Assembly: GCA_040285825.1 (NCBI GenBank)
Contig: JAUPSS010000002.1
Coordinates: 3,472,001-3,536,000, forward strand
Source of the DNA: Eukaryota sp. TZLM1-RC
Taxonomy: Eukaryota > Metamonada: BaSk clade
DNA length: 64,000 bases
Reading direction: 5' to 3'
Position numbers and translations under genes: made by a program. Below the pieces are notes generated by a model. The model was not told the origin of the DNA. It made no database searches and saw only the letters and a program-made list of their open reading frames with translations. Positions 43,108 to 53,234 of the stretch are shown piece after piece; the stretch's first letter is position 1, and every line of letters begins with the position of its first letter.

Positions 43108-43422
43108 ATTATGGGTGGTGACTTAAAAGTGTTGCAATCTCCTTTCACGTTGATTGTTGATAGGAAAATTTGATTTGATTAATAAAAAGTATTTTATATA
43201 TGAATATGTTTGATAGTGGAATCCATTCCCACTTGGTGGCTTGTTTGAATGTGTTTGCAATTGCTGAAGACAAAATGAGAGGTAATGAAAGGCCTCAGTA
43301 TGTGAGTAGTAAATGATTTTTGTAATTCATCCACACAGAAATTGATTATGCACACATGGGGAATTTCCCCACTTCCATTTTTGCGAACCTACAGATTCTT
43401 ATAGGATAGCTGTAATGTTTCA
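43108..43422. other. Unassigned stretch
   Basis: AT-rich; no convincing frame or repeat recognised. Confidence 0.3.
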
Positions 43423-43659
43423 ATGGTTTCTTTTCTGGTAAAAGCTCTTCTATGTTGTCCTGCGAAAGCTGCTGGTACGTACAGTCCACCTCCATCTCCA
43501 CATAGTACCAGTGTGTTGTTGGCAGAAAGTGACCAGGAAGGTGCACCACTTCGTGTACCTGGAGTTTTTGTTGCACACAGGTGTGAACCAAAGGTAGAGG
43601 AATTTGACGAAGATTCACCTCCATCATATGAAGGGGTTGGTCTGGGTTCACTTGATTAG
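43423..43659 (+). CDS. Hypothetical small open frame or exon, Pro-rich
   Basis: A 79-codon frame less AT-rich than its surroundings, with a Cys-Cys pair, PPPSPHS and a PPSYEG motif near its C-terminus. PPxY motifs commonly bind WW domains; that role is only a guess here. An opposing frame (43346-43651) overlaps it almost fully and cannot be excluded. A possible 3' splice acceptor (gtacgtacag) lies at 43475-43484. No family recognised. Confidence 0.2.
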   Translation: MVSFLVKALLCCPAKAAGTYSPPPSPHSTSVLLAESDQEGAPLRVPGVFVAHRCEPKVEEFDEDSPPSYEGVGLGSLD

Positions 43660-44635
43660 CAAAAGGTGACCGATATTCATTTAGGTCTTTTTAATTGTCC
43701 TCTATAAAATCAAGTGTCGATCTTTGGTCATTCAAGTTGCAGTATTGTCGATCAACGTGTTCGGAATCTCATTTGCTCTTACAAATATTACAGAGGTCAT
43801 CTCAGTTCTTAATTTGACCCAAGTCACTGTTAATTTGAACAATGTTGTACAAATGAGCACATCTATATATATATATTTGAACTTCGAAAATTTGATCTTA
43901 TCACTGAAGACTGAATAGTCACACAAAAGAAGAACGTTTATTAGATAACTATGTTGAACATCAAAGAATGAGTTGATTACAGAATAGTTGAAAACTACCT
44001 TCAGAATCTGATCCTTTTGTTGTACTGTGCGCAATTAGTCGAGTACATTTTATATGATAGACTTCACTAGTGATTTCTTTTATAGGAACCGCTGAATTTT
44101 AATAAATATACTTTTATTCCTGTCATCTTATGATTTCAGCAAAATCACTTTGTTCTTTGGATTGAGCTGTAATGTCAGAACTAAAGAAGTCACCAATTCT
44201 TCTTATTGGTTTTTGCTCACTGATCCCTTACTTAGCACTTCATTCATATTTGATGTCAAAATAACACTTCAGTAGCTTAGAACAAACTGTGTTTTGTGAA
44301 AAAATTCAGAAAATTGAGAATATTGATGCTTCACTTTGGAGTACCACTGAACAAAGCTCATTATAGATAGTCCGTATTCTAATATGTGAGTTGAAGTTGC
44401 GAACATTTGCAACCTTTATTAACCAAAACTCATTCCTTGTGACTTATTTAAATGAAAACGCTTACTTATGTTCAAGTGCATTTTCAGAATTTTCATCGGT
44501 ATAAGGTGATAACTCTTATTGTGGAACAAATTAACATCTGTTTCACTGTTGAGGAGGCATAATTGTAACAATCATAGTTGGTGTTATTTGGTAAGAAATA
44601 ATCGAGGACAAACTGGACAAGATGATGTTGTACCA
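43660..44635. other. Unassigned stretch, about 1 kb
   Basis: No gene or known repeat seen. It contains a short TA run near 43866-43878. It may be intergenic host sequence. Confidence 0.3.
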
Positions 44636-44898
44636 AACCAATTACATTGTATGTGTAAGTCTCATAGAATTGAATTCTTTTTTGGAACTTCTGTTGTCAA
44701 ATCTCTTTGATGCCGAAGATGATTTTTATAAGAATAACAGAGATGATGTCATATGACTTGGATTAGATTGAACCTTTATTTTAGTGGATGTTGTGTCTGT
44801 TGACCCTTGTAAAGTCTCAAATGAAAGGTTTGTTAATTCTGAAGTTCATAATCCCCTTTCAAATGCTGAAAATTTCAAAATCGAAAAATCCAATGAAC
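44636..44898 (+). pseudogene. Old B-family endonuclease remnant
   Basis: It encodes LHCMCKSHRIEFFF, NNRDDVI (normal RGDVI), VDVVSVDPC and SNAENFKIEK in drifting frames with stops. Clearly more diverged than other B copies. It ends abruptly where reverse E sequence starts. Confidence 0.7.
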
Positions 44899-45773
44899 AA
44901 ATACACTTTTCTTTTGATAACAATGTATTAATAAGGGTATTCAAATATAATCTGATTTTTGTTACAAACGCTTCATTAGTAACACACAGTCCAAATCTTC
45001 GTTGTACAGTGGTCACAAACAGTGAAGTATCTGATGACTTATTTTCAGCTTTTTGCAATAACAATGAGTTGAGATCTTGATTGAAAACAGCCAAGCTGCA
45101 TACATTTTTATAAAGATCATTTTCAGACATTCCAGTTGGTCGTTTTTGTAATGTTTCATAAGTGTGTTTTAAATTTATATAATTTTTTCGGGTATATTGC
45201 CATTGGGTGATTGGGGAAAGTATTGAATACATCTTTCTTCATCAATTTTTAAAAATTTCCTCATGTAAAGCAGTAACAGTTGAGCTTTCGGTTGTGTTAG
45301 TAAATCTTCCCAATCGGCAAATCTTTCAGAAAACTCAACTATTGCATATCTGCATCCACCAATAAAAGCACACGAATAAGAATTGAGGTTTTTGTCCAAC
45401 CTAAACCTCCTTCGTGTGGACTAAGAAAAGCACGATCAGCAAGTTGGGACATTTTACATCCTATTAATTATGACAGAACTTTTGCACGTAATTCAACAAA
45501 CTTCTGAGCCAATGTCCTGGAGACTAGAGGATATGTAGGTCGAAATTTGTAATTAAAGTTGATATTGAATTAAAGTCTTAGATTGGTAAATTTGATGAGT
45601 TTCTGTGCATCGAATTTCATCATTTGGTAAATTTTCTCGAAAATTGAATTGCACTTATCAAACAATTCTTTGGTAATTTCATCATTATTTTCTAAAAATG
45701 AACCCAATTGACGACTAGCATCAACTGAATATAACTTGGCTTTAATCTCAATACGATCAACTATTGTTGAAAT

Positions 45774-45915
45774 TGTTGTTGTTACTGATTAACTAGGCTG
45801 GTAAACAGATGAAAAATTCACGTGATGACGTGGCACTTGTTCAAGAACAAGTATATTAATAAAACCTCTTTTTTCTTCTTTTTTTCTTCTTTGGTATTTC
45901 TGCCTAACGACATCA
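45774..45915 (+). repeat. 5' LTR
   Basis: 142 bp, TG...CA ends. It matches the right LTR (ctaggctggtaaacagatga against ctaggctggtagacagatga) with scattered substitutions and small indels in T-rich stretches, so the element is not recent. It contains an aataaaacc polyadenylation-like motif. Confidence 0.75.
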
Positions 45916-45941
45916 ATAATTATTGGCACCCATTGCAGATG
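45916..45941 (+). promoter_or_regulatory. Candidate tRNA primer-binding site
   Basis: tggcacccattgcag starts 8 bases after the left LTR. TGG at this place is expected from pairing to a tRNA CCA end. The tRNA was not identified. Confidence 0.35.
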
Positions 45942-46688
45942 ATATCTACACGCGTACTACATCCGTCCCTTGCTTCTATGGAAGTGGATGATGTGCTGTT
46001 GTGCTTACAACAGTGGAAGGTGTACTCTTCTGTTACACTGAAGAAGGACCTTGTTCCAGTAAGGCTTCTCGTTGACCCCTTTTTGTTAGAATCATTGGTT
46101 CTCACAAGACCTGGGGTTGCTTTATCCGATGAGGTGTTTTTGAATCATTTAAGATCCTTTACCTCGTTTTCCTCGTACGAGGAATTCAACTTGGTGATGT
46201 CTGAGTTGAAGGTTAATGTCCGTAAGGGCTACGTCCGGGAACGCATGTCCTGCTACTTGAGATGTTTTCTCCAGGCGAAAAGCAGGGCTTCCGGACAGAA
46301 ATTGCCTGACTCAGCCTTCATGATCGGATTTGCCAAGGGTATTCTTCCATTAGGACTGCAGAAATTTCTAATTTCTCGAATTCGAAATAAGGTATTCCCC
46401 GAGTTTCCTACCTTGGTGGATATCACAAATGATGAATTTGTGGATTGCACACGAGTAGCTTCTTGGAAGAGGTCTTCAAAGAATGTTTCTGAAAATACTG
46501 ACTCTGTGCGTTAAGCTGGTATGAAATCTCGTTCATTCCATAGATCTCGCAATCTGACTGACGGGACATGTTTCAAAGGTCATCAGAAAGGTCATCTAGC
46601 TCGTAATTGCCCCTCTAAAGTTAAGCACGAAGTAAATCATTTCCATCACGTGCCACATTATTTTACAAATCCCCTATCCTCATTATGA
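45939..46688 (+). pseudogene. Gag-like protein of the LTR element, with premature stop
   Basis: The ATG at 45939 is the first after the 5' LTR; the frame remains open back to 45822, inside the LTR. The body (SMEVDDVLLCLQQWKVYSS ... FLNHLRSFTSFSSYEEFNLV) looks like the helical capsid-type domain of LTR gag proteins. A TAA at 46512-46514 ends it; in the same frame beyond are an SRSFHRSRN basic stretch and a zinc knuckle, TCFKGHQKGHLARNC, whose second Cys is Gly (TGT to GGT). The frame then ends at 46686-46688. Capsid assembly and RNA binding are the expected roles by family. Confidence 0.6.
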
Positions 46689-46710
46689 TGAATTGTTTTC
46701 GAAACTGTTG

Positions 46711-46731
46711 AAAGAAAAAGGGAAGAAGTAG
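46711..46731 (+). promoter_or_regulatory. Polypurine tract
   Basis: AAAGAAAAAGGGAAGAAG followed by TAG directly before the right LTR; the usual primer for plus-strand DNA synthesis in LTR elements. Confidence 0.6.
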
Positions 46732-46865
46732 TGTTGTTGTTACTGATATACTAGGCTGGTAGACAGATGAGGAATTCACGTGATGACGTGGCACTTTTCA
46801 AGAACAAGTATCTTTATTAATAAAGCCTTTGTTTTCATCTTTGGTATTTCTGCCAAACGGCATCA
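46732..46865 (+). repeat. 3' LTR
   Basis: 134 bp, TG...CA. It pairs with 45774-45915. Confidence 0.75.
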
Positions 46866-47320
46866 AAACTGGAGAAATGGAAAGTGAAAAACATTTAAGT
46901 AAGTTAAATCGAATGCCAATTTTGTTGAATAATTCTTTAAAACATAAAGTTGCTTTTCAGACAGTCGTTAAGTCACCTATAAGAACAACATGATTTTATA
47001 AAAGCAATCACTTTTAAGGTAGGAAACATTGCTTAAATCTGTAATACATTTGGATGATTTGCCATACAAATCAAAAGAGGTCCATAGGGATCTCCTTGCT
47101 TAACACACCATGATTATTTCAAAATAGAATCAGCAAAATGCAAATCAGAATTTGTGCAATATGTTGTTTGAAAATTCAATAACAATTCTGGCAAGTGATT
47201 CCACAAAGCACCAGGAGTATTGCGCCAATGAATTGAATTAAAGGCATTACTAAAATCCATATACATAAAAGCATTGGATTCATTTTGATGAAATAAAATG
47301 TAATAAAAATGTTGATAAAA

Positions 47321-47683
47321 TGAAATGTAAGTTGAAAATTAACCAAATCTCAAAAGTACCTGAAAATCAAAATTCAAGCAATGCTGATTGGTCTTAATCA
47401 GCTAGAAATTGCAATTAGTGAGCACTACTATGGAACAAGACAAGTAGCGTTCCAAACACCACAAAGCAACTAGCTTTAAAGCTACGTCTTGTTTTAGAAG
47501 AGAAATGGACTCACTGATATTGGTGCTCAATTATTCGAGATTCTAGAACGTCATTGGACGATCTCACCAAAGATGAAAGTTCTTGCAATAAGTTTGAATG
47601 GCACTTGAAGATAGTACTACATTTAAAATGAAAACCAGAGAAACGTCACTTTCCGAAAAACATCGGTCACAAACTTGCAGTTA
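47321..47683. other. Upstream region of the CCAR-like gene
   Basis: No repeat family seen. aaacttgcag ends at 47680 just before ttaATGG and could be a 3' splice acceptor, so part of the 5' UTR or an upstream exon may lie here. Confidence 0.3.
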
Positions 47684-49171
47684 ATGGAACCCACACCCCA
47701 GCCATATCCACCACTGCAGCCTCAGGCGTTTCCGCCGATGCATCCGTCTCAGTTTTATGCGGATCACCCAGAATATGCACAGTTTCAAATGCCAGCATAT
47801 CCCTCAATCCAGCAACAGCTCTACCAAGTTACACAAGAAGTTGCGTATCCTCACCCAGGGCATCATTTTCCTTCAGATAGGGATTGTGATTACCGCAAAG
47901 ATGTAGATTTTTACAATCAACATGATGTAAAAACCATGACGCCTCGTGGCTCGCCTCCAGTAAGAGAAGCACGTGGCCACAGGGATAGGAGTAGGAGAAG
48001 AGGGGGTTATGGTCCTTCCAAAGTTCATCATCAATCACGGGATTCTCGTGATTTGGACGATAGGGCTCCACAAGGAGTAGTTTCTTCTGTTTTTGGATAT
48101 CGTTTGTCCAACTTTGCTTCAACACCTGAACTTGAAAATAGATATCCCTCTCTATTTGTTAGTCCACAGTTTAGTGGGGTCGTCCACACTTACTCAACAA
48201 GTAGTTTTCCAATAGTAGAATCTCAGTTAACCAACTTGCCCCGAATTTGCCTGCACCAAGGTTGTAATATTCAGATAGAGAACTTATCTACATCCAACAC
48301 TTCTGAAATTTCCCCAGTAGTAGTCAATGTCAATGGGTGCAATACTATCTATCGGGTTGGACTAGTTATCATCAACTCTGTTACTTCTCCAGAAAGTCCT
48401 GATACTGATGCTCTTGCAAGTATAGAGTTTTTGCGAGTTCAAAGGTCTATCCCTCAAAAATCAGCCCTGTCAAACACAAGGGTTTCAACAACCCTTCCAT
48501 ATGCTTGGGTGACGGAAAAGCAACTTGAAGATGGTGAAGTAACCGATAAATCACTGCTGGCAACAGCTTCTTTCTTAGTGAATGGTATAACAGGTATGGA
48601 TTGTACATCAAGTTTGACCAAGTTTGCTGAATTTGCTTACTCTCGACCGTTTAGCTCCTCCTCCTGGAATACTCCTGCTTTCTGCTCCAGGGAAGACGGC
48701 AATGCTACTCCTCTTGTGGAAAGAGTTGTAGTGTTTGCTGCCCATGCTAGTTCCCTTGCTAAGCTAGATGCTGAGAACTGTTCGCTCAAGCTGTCTAATC
48801 ACACAGTGTCCGGCTCACTCTCATTTGAGTCTCTGTCCGAGTCTCTCTTGTTTAACTACTCTAACCAAAGCCAAGATTACTTTGAACTTTGTTTAACTGC
48901 GCTTTTGCTTGAAGTTTCGCTCCTTCAGGATTCAGTATTTATGGTTGCAAGTCGGCTCAACAGTTTGAACGACTCTTTTTCAGATCCATTGCTTTCTGTT
49001 GCCGTTTCTCTTCTAGATTGTTCAAAATCCGGGTATTTTAAACCTTGGGAGTTGGTCAATGCTTTGTCAGCATTTGGCATTCCCAGGTCACTTGCTGAGA
49101 CTCTTGTTCAAAAAGCAGATCCAGGTAAGATAAACAAAGTCGACATCAAGCTTTTATTGTCTAGTTTGTAG
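47684..49171 (+). CDS. CCAR1/CCAR2 (DBC1)-like protein, 495 aa
   Basis: Intronless frame from ATG 47684 to TAG. Residues 1-60 are Pro/Gln/Tyr-rich; about 95-115 are Arg-rich (RDRSRRRGGYG). A DBC1-type region follows from about 130 (LENRYPSLFVSPQF near 150). Around 295-350 comes a segment resembling the inactive Nudix-like domain of DBC1 proteins (GITGMDCTSSLTKFAEFAYSRP, VERVVVFAAH). The C-terminus (SLLDCSKSGYFKPWELVNAL) resembles the EF-hand-like domain of CCAR proteins. Animal CCAR proteins are nuclear co-regulators of transcription and apoptosis, much longer (about 900-1150 aa), with an S1-like domain; I see no S1-like or SAP domain here. It is less AT-rich than the retroelements around it. 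The gene ends 323 bp from the convergent LSm3 gene. Family assignment is from remembered similarity, not a search. Confidence 0.65.
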   Translation: MEPTPQPYPPLQPQAFPPMHPSQFYADHPEYAQFQMPAYPSIQQQLYQVTQEVAYPHPGHHFPSDRDCDYRKDVDFYNQHDVKTMTPRGSPPVREARGHRDRSRRRGGYGPSKVHHQSRDSRDLDDRAPQGVVSSVFGYRLSNFASTPELENRYPSLFVSPQFSGVVHTYSTSSFPIVESQLTNLPRICLHQGCNIQIENLSTSNTSEISPVVVNVNGCNTIYRVGLVIINSVTSPESPDTDALASIEFLRVQRSIPQKSALSNTRVSTTLPYAWVTEKQLEDGEVTDKSLLATASFLVNGITGMDCTSSLTKFAEFAYSRPFSSSSWNTPAFCSREDGNATPLVERVVVFAAHASSLAKLDAENCSLKLSNHTVSGSLSFESLSESLLFNYSNQSQDYFELCLTALLLEVSLLQDSVFMVASRLNSLNDSFSDPLLSVAVSLLDCSKSGYFKPWELVNALSAFGIPRSLAETLVQKADPGKINKVDIKLLLSSL

Positions 49172-49494
49172 TCTTTATAGTTTTATGTATTTAATTTTTT
49201 GTGTTTATAAAATTTCATGCATTTTCATTTTAAATAGTTCAACAATACCAAGTTGTTTTCCAAACTCTTGTAGCCTTTTTTCAAAAATTGCTCCACAAAT
49301 TCCAAACAAAATTTGAAAAATATGGTGTAGAGTGAAATGTAATAACAGAGAATTCAAATATGAAGAGTTAAAACAAATTGTGTGTAACAAAAAACAACCA
49401 AAAAGTAATCGACTTGTATAAACAACAAATTTGGTATAAATAACAATGATACCAAAAAGAAACAAAACAAAACAAAACAAATAGTTTACAAAGT

Positions 49495-49813
49495 TCAATG
49501 AACCGGCGATACTAAGAGCACATTGTCCCCTCTGACAAACAGCAGCTCATGATTAGTACTCTGTTTGGACAACTGAATCTCAGCAGTATCTAGATCATCA
49601 GATGAAAGAGTCTTGAGAGTTGTTGTGTATGTGACATTACTGAGAACGACATTGAAATGTTGATCATATGCCTAGAATATGAGAGAAATGAAAGTAGCAT
49701 ACATGTAAGGTACCTTCCATTATATCACGATTGCGCAGTTTAACCAGCACAGGGTGAGAAAGACATGCTTTGAGGAGATCTAAGGGAGAAGAAAACGGAT
49801 GGGAGAGAGACAT
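49495..49813 (-). CDS. LSM3: LSm3, U6 snRNA-associated Sm-like protein, two exons
   Basis: Exon 1 is 49703-49813 (37 codons), exon 2 is 49495-49671, stop TGA; 95 aa in all (human LSm3 is 102). Exon 1 starts MSLSHPFSSPLDLLKACLS and ends GTLH; exon 2 starts AYDQHFNVVLSN. The joined Sm1 motif (RNRDIMEGTLHAYDQH) and Sm2 motif (LLFVRGDNVLLVSP) match LSm3, which has LRGRLHAYDQHLN and FVRGDGVVLV. LSm3 is part of the LSm2-8 ring that binds the U6 snRNA 3' end and the LSm1-7 ring of mRNA decay. The middle segment is divergent. The gene is not visible as one frame because of the intron. Confidence in identity is high. Confidence 0.85.
49672..49702 (-). other. 31-bp spliceosomal intron in LSm3
   Basis: GTATGC at the 5' end, a pyrimidine-rich middle (TTTCATTTCTCTC) and TCTAG at the 3' end. 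Removing these 31 bases restores the Sm1 motif exactly. The next GT upstream (GTACC at 49703-49713) would bring in a stop. Confidence 0.8.
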
Positions 49814-49949
49814 TGATTCGAGTTATGGTCAATTTAATGTGGTGATTTGCTGGAACGGCCACAATTTAAAACTTAACCAAAAACCTTAACTTATACTTTT
49901 ACCTACTCAAACCCAATTGAATGACGGCAGATTTTCGCTATTCACTTGG
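49814..49949. other. LSm3 upstream region
   Basis: Short spacer between the LSm3 start and family F remnants; no motif recognised. Confidence 0.3.
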
Positions 49950-51600
49950 GAAGCAACTCGCTTATTATAAAACTCCGTAATGTTATTCAAAATGGAGTTA
50001 ATATAATAGGAAGAGCTTTCAATAACGAAAATATGATTCTGTTCTTCCAATTAAAAAAATCAAATGTACGACCACTTTGAGAAGTTTTTCTAAATCATCT
50101 AAAAAGTTTAGACCTTCACTTCCAATGGCACCGAAAAGTGAACTCCCAATTGGGACAACTTGATGTTTCTGCTTTTTGCTCTATTGAGACGTTGTAGGAG
50201 GGCTTCGTATTTGGATCTCTTGAAAAGCTCTGTAACTTTTAGTACATGTTGAATGTCACAATTGGGACTTTGTTTCCACAGGAATACAGTGGTACAATCG
50301 ATTAATTTTTCAGTTCCAGCATACCACACATTGAATATCACCTCGTTTATGTCTCAAACTGAAATTTAATTCATCAAAAAGAGGTTCCAAACGAACTGGA
50401 TAATGAGCACATTTTAATAGATCATAAATACAATCACGAACAACATTGTGGATAAATGGTCTTTTTTGAGTGAATTACGAGCAGGAAATAAGGTGATCAA
50501 AAGAGCCATAAGCACCACATTTACAGTTCAAATCTGATAAGTATTGAGGAGGAGGTAGATTTAGTCTAATTCCCATTATCGGGAAAAATTGAGTGTCTGA
50601 AAACCGTGTTCCAAACTTCAAGTGCAGAATAAATGTTTTCGCCCAAATGAGATAAATTTTGTTTTTCCAAGTTGGAATGGAACAAGAATTTATTTAAATT
50701 ATTTTTGGTTTCGAAAAGTGAATTTGATTAACAATTTGAATTTGCAATAAAATAGATTGAATGGCCAAAGAAAACAAAAGAGGTCTTAAAGGATACCCTT
50801 GTTTTACACCACTTGATGATTTCAAAATGGAATCACCAAAATGCAAATCAGAATTTGTGCTACTCTTTGTTTGAAAACAGGACATTAATACTGGCAAATA
50901 TTGTAACAAAGCACCATGAATACTGCAACGACTAATTGAATTGAATGCATTGCTAAAATCCAACGAAATACAAACATTGGATTCATTTTGATGAAATAAA
51001 ACATCTGTAGCAAATACTGCTGAAGAAACTCCATCAGTGGTATTAATTCCATACTGAAAGGGCAACAAATTTTGTTTTGTTTTTTCATTGAATCTATTTA
51101 AGCAGCATGTAGAAAAAATGTTGTGTAAACTTTCGGAGACCGCAATTGGACGAACATCCATTTTTGAATTTCTTACAAGTGTAGTCAAACGTGAATCTTA
51201 ATTCTTCAGGATTTTCAAGTTGACCAGTTAAAATTCTATTAAAAAATTTGGTTAATAAAATAAGACAATCTTCTGAAGAAATAACCGTAGCTTTGATATA
51301 ATCAATCGAAAGCCCAGAAAGACCTGCAGACTTTCTGCGTGGTCGCTTTTTGATCACTGAAAATACTTCTGATGTCATCAATGGATGGCTTTCCCAATAA
51401 TCTCCATAATAATTTTGTTCCATTATTGGGTTTTCCAATGGATGAAGGATCTTGAGTTTATCTACAGGTTGTTGCTTATTGGGAACCTTGACTCTTGAAT
51501 TTAAAATAGACAAAGCACTAGACCACTTGTTATCAAAGTACTTATCTTCAAAAATTTTGCTCAATTTCTCAGATGACAGTTTTCTTGGCGCATAAAATAA
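49950..51600 (-). pseudogene. Family F: E-related retroelement, decayed
   Basis: Reverse frames 51094-51564 (ALSILNSRVKVPNKQQ, KILHPLENPIMEQN, KRPRRKSAGLSGLSIDY), 50694-51188 (MDVRPIAVSESLHNIFS, FQYGINTTDG, SLDFSNAFNSISR, SSGVKQGYPLRPLLF) and 50108-50341. RT then breaks off after motif B: the YMDD box and thumb are deleted, and sequence near 50340-50640 encodes a knuckle-like and RLE-like region (VVRDCIYDLLKC, RGDIQCVV). The C-terminal LFGAIGSEGLNFLDD-like block ends near 49970. RT motifs are close to E, but the endonuclease half is distinct. Confidence 0.7.
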
Positions 51601-51933
51601 TATAATATTAGTACAATATTATTTTAATTATTACATTGTATTATATACATCAAAATTTTCATGGTTTTGTGAAAGTAAATATGTTTTAATAATAAAGAAA
51701 ACAATCTTTCCTATCAATAATTAACGTCAAATACTGAGCTAGCAACACTTTTGAGCCACCGGCCATGGTGTGTTTCTATCAGTTTATTGCATCAGACAAC
51801 CGTACACAAGATTCTCCAGCGGAAAGATGGGTATAAGCAATTGGGAGCTTGAAATACCAATTCTTTACAGAAGGTTTTCATCTACACTTTGGAATGAGTA
51901 AACTTTTGATCAATGAAATGCAGGTAGTAACAA
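51601..51933. other. Unassigned stretch
   Basis: AT-rich; no frame of note. It may be the 3' UTR or flank of the family G remnant. Confidence 0.3.
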
Positions 51934-53200
51934 CTATTTCACTTGCTGAAACTTGAAAAGGAAACGATTCAACCAAAAATCAAAATTTGATAATAACAAT
52001 TCAAGACTCTGATACTTCGTACTTTTTAATGTATGTCTACTAGCTAAATGATGGTTCATCGGTGTTGTTAGCTCAAAAATCAAGACTATATCCATTCTTG
52101 AGTCATCCATGTTTTTTGAGATAAGAATTAGATCAGGTCTTAATTCAGTCACAACCAAAGGAGAATTTACATAATGATTTGTGTAATAAGGTAAATCGCA
52201 TTGAACATCATTATGATTTAGGAAAGGATGTAAGTGGTTAACAAAACTATTTAAAATTGAATTATGCCTCCACTTAGGGCTATTGTGTATTTCAGGGAAG
52301 TAAGAACTTGGACAACTGCATAAAAAGTGACACAACATAGCAGGTGGGTGATTGACGTAATGAGCACACTAGAGGCATTAGTTTTGATTCATTAGGCATT
52401 TTCCCACAAACTATCCTCCGACAAAGGTTATCAGCAGTATAGAATAAATGCAAGGAAGAGTTGATTGCAAACTTAAAGATTCCAGGAGGTAGACCAATCA
52501 ACATAAACAGCCAGTGATGATCAGCGTTCATAATTTCCGAGTTTAATATGAGTCATATTATATGAAATTGTTCATTGACGAATCTACTTTACACTTCATG
52601 AATGTGTCGATTCTTTTTTGAATTTCATTATTCTTATTTGGAAATATTTTCTTACGATTTTGGGCATTTGTCAATCGATTTTTTCTTCAACCAATGAGAG
52701 AATCTTTCTCCAGCTTTTCAATTGTATTAAATTCTGGTTTCCAAATAGATCTTTTTTGTTTCATTATTCCAATTAAATTTGTCAAGTCAAGATCAATTGT
52801 TTTTGCAAAACGTAATATTTCTGAATTTGACATTCCGTATCCCATAGGGTAAGATTAAAAAAACAAAACCACCCTTTGGGTGAATAAATATATTCCATAT
52901 TAGCGGTGCTAGTGACTCCTAGCCATGATTTCAACGTTCTACTCAATTGTGAGGTAATAGTAGTTTCAATAAATGTGATTGGTAATTCATGTACATGTGA
53001 ATACCAACGTAAAAATTGCAGAAAACATATTTCAATCATTTTTGCCATCATAGTGGGTAACGATGTTTGAAATTGGAGATGTTTTATCATATCTTCAATC
53101 ATTGACAAAACATAATTCCAAATAATCCGACGTAATAATTCGACATTACAAGGATATGTTTGGTATTGTTTACCCAACACTCTCTTTGTTTATCAGCAAA
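51934..53200 (-). pseudogene. Family G: R2-like non-LTR element, RT thumb and endonuclease remnant
   Basis: Reverse frames 52782-53180 (LSRTLKSWLGVTSTANMEYI, YSPKGWFCFFNLTLW), 52292-52531 (LPPGIFKFAINSSLHLFYT) and 51934-52338 (CHFLCSCPSS, RHNSILNSFVNH, RPDLILISKN, IVLIFELTTPM). RHN, RPDL and E-L-T-P are the usual landmarks of the restriction-like endonuclease of R2-type elements widespread in animals. This family is clearly separate from A-F. Several stops and frame changes; no RT palm is seen. Confidence 0.7.
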
Positions 53201-53234
53201 AGAAGTTTAACTTAATTGATTTTCAAGAATGATA

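Larger units (their letters stand above)
45774..46865 (+). mobile_element. Short LTR retroelement, 1.1 kb, gag-like gene only
   Basis: Two direct terminal repeats (45774-45915 and 46732-46865) begin TGTTGTTGTTACTGA and end CATCA. A candidate primer-binding site follows the left LTR and a purine tract precedes the right one. The interior is about 0.8 kb with one gag-like frame. No protease, RT, RNase H or integrase is present, so it depends on another element. It interrupts E sequence; the flanks gaaat (45769-45773) and aaac (46866-46869) are compatible with a worn 4-5 bp duplication. It resembles the TR-GAG class of gag-only LTR elements described in plants. Confidence 0.75.
44899..47320 (-). 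mobile_element. Old E-family copy, split by an LTR element
   Basis: Reverse E sequence: knuckle and pre-knuckle (44846-45232, VTTVQRRFGLCVTNEAFVTKIRLYLN), thumb (45175-45475, SCAFIGGCRYAIVEFSERFADWEDLL), and to about 45773. After the LTR element it resumes at 46866 (acatttaagtaag, the E sequence just upstream) and continues through the GDP and motif A region (ggatctccttgctt near 47086-47101) to about 47320. It has many substitutions and is much older than the E copy at 24061. Confidence 0.7.

Noticed and set aside
43724-44034. Small overlapping frames in both directions
   Set aside because: Low complexity, overlapping, no motifs, and include a TA run.
49205-49498. Reverse open frame of 97 codons, very hydrophobic
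   Set aside because: It lies in the 3' flank of LSm3, starts beside its stop, and is mostly Phe/Leu/Ile from A/T runs. No family; probably chance.
49672-49713. Alternative LSm3 intron starting at GTACC (42 bp)
   Set aside because: Joining there brings ATA TGA into frame and loses the GTLH of the Sm1 motif; the 31-bp choice fits the family exactly.
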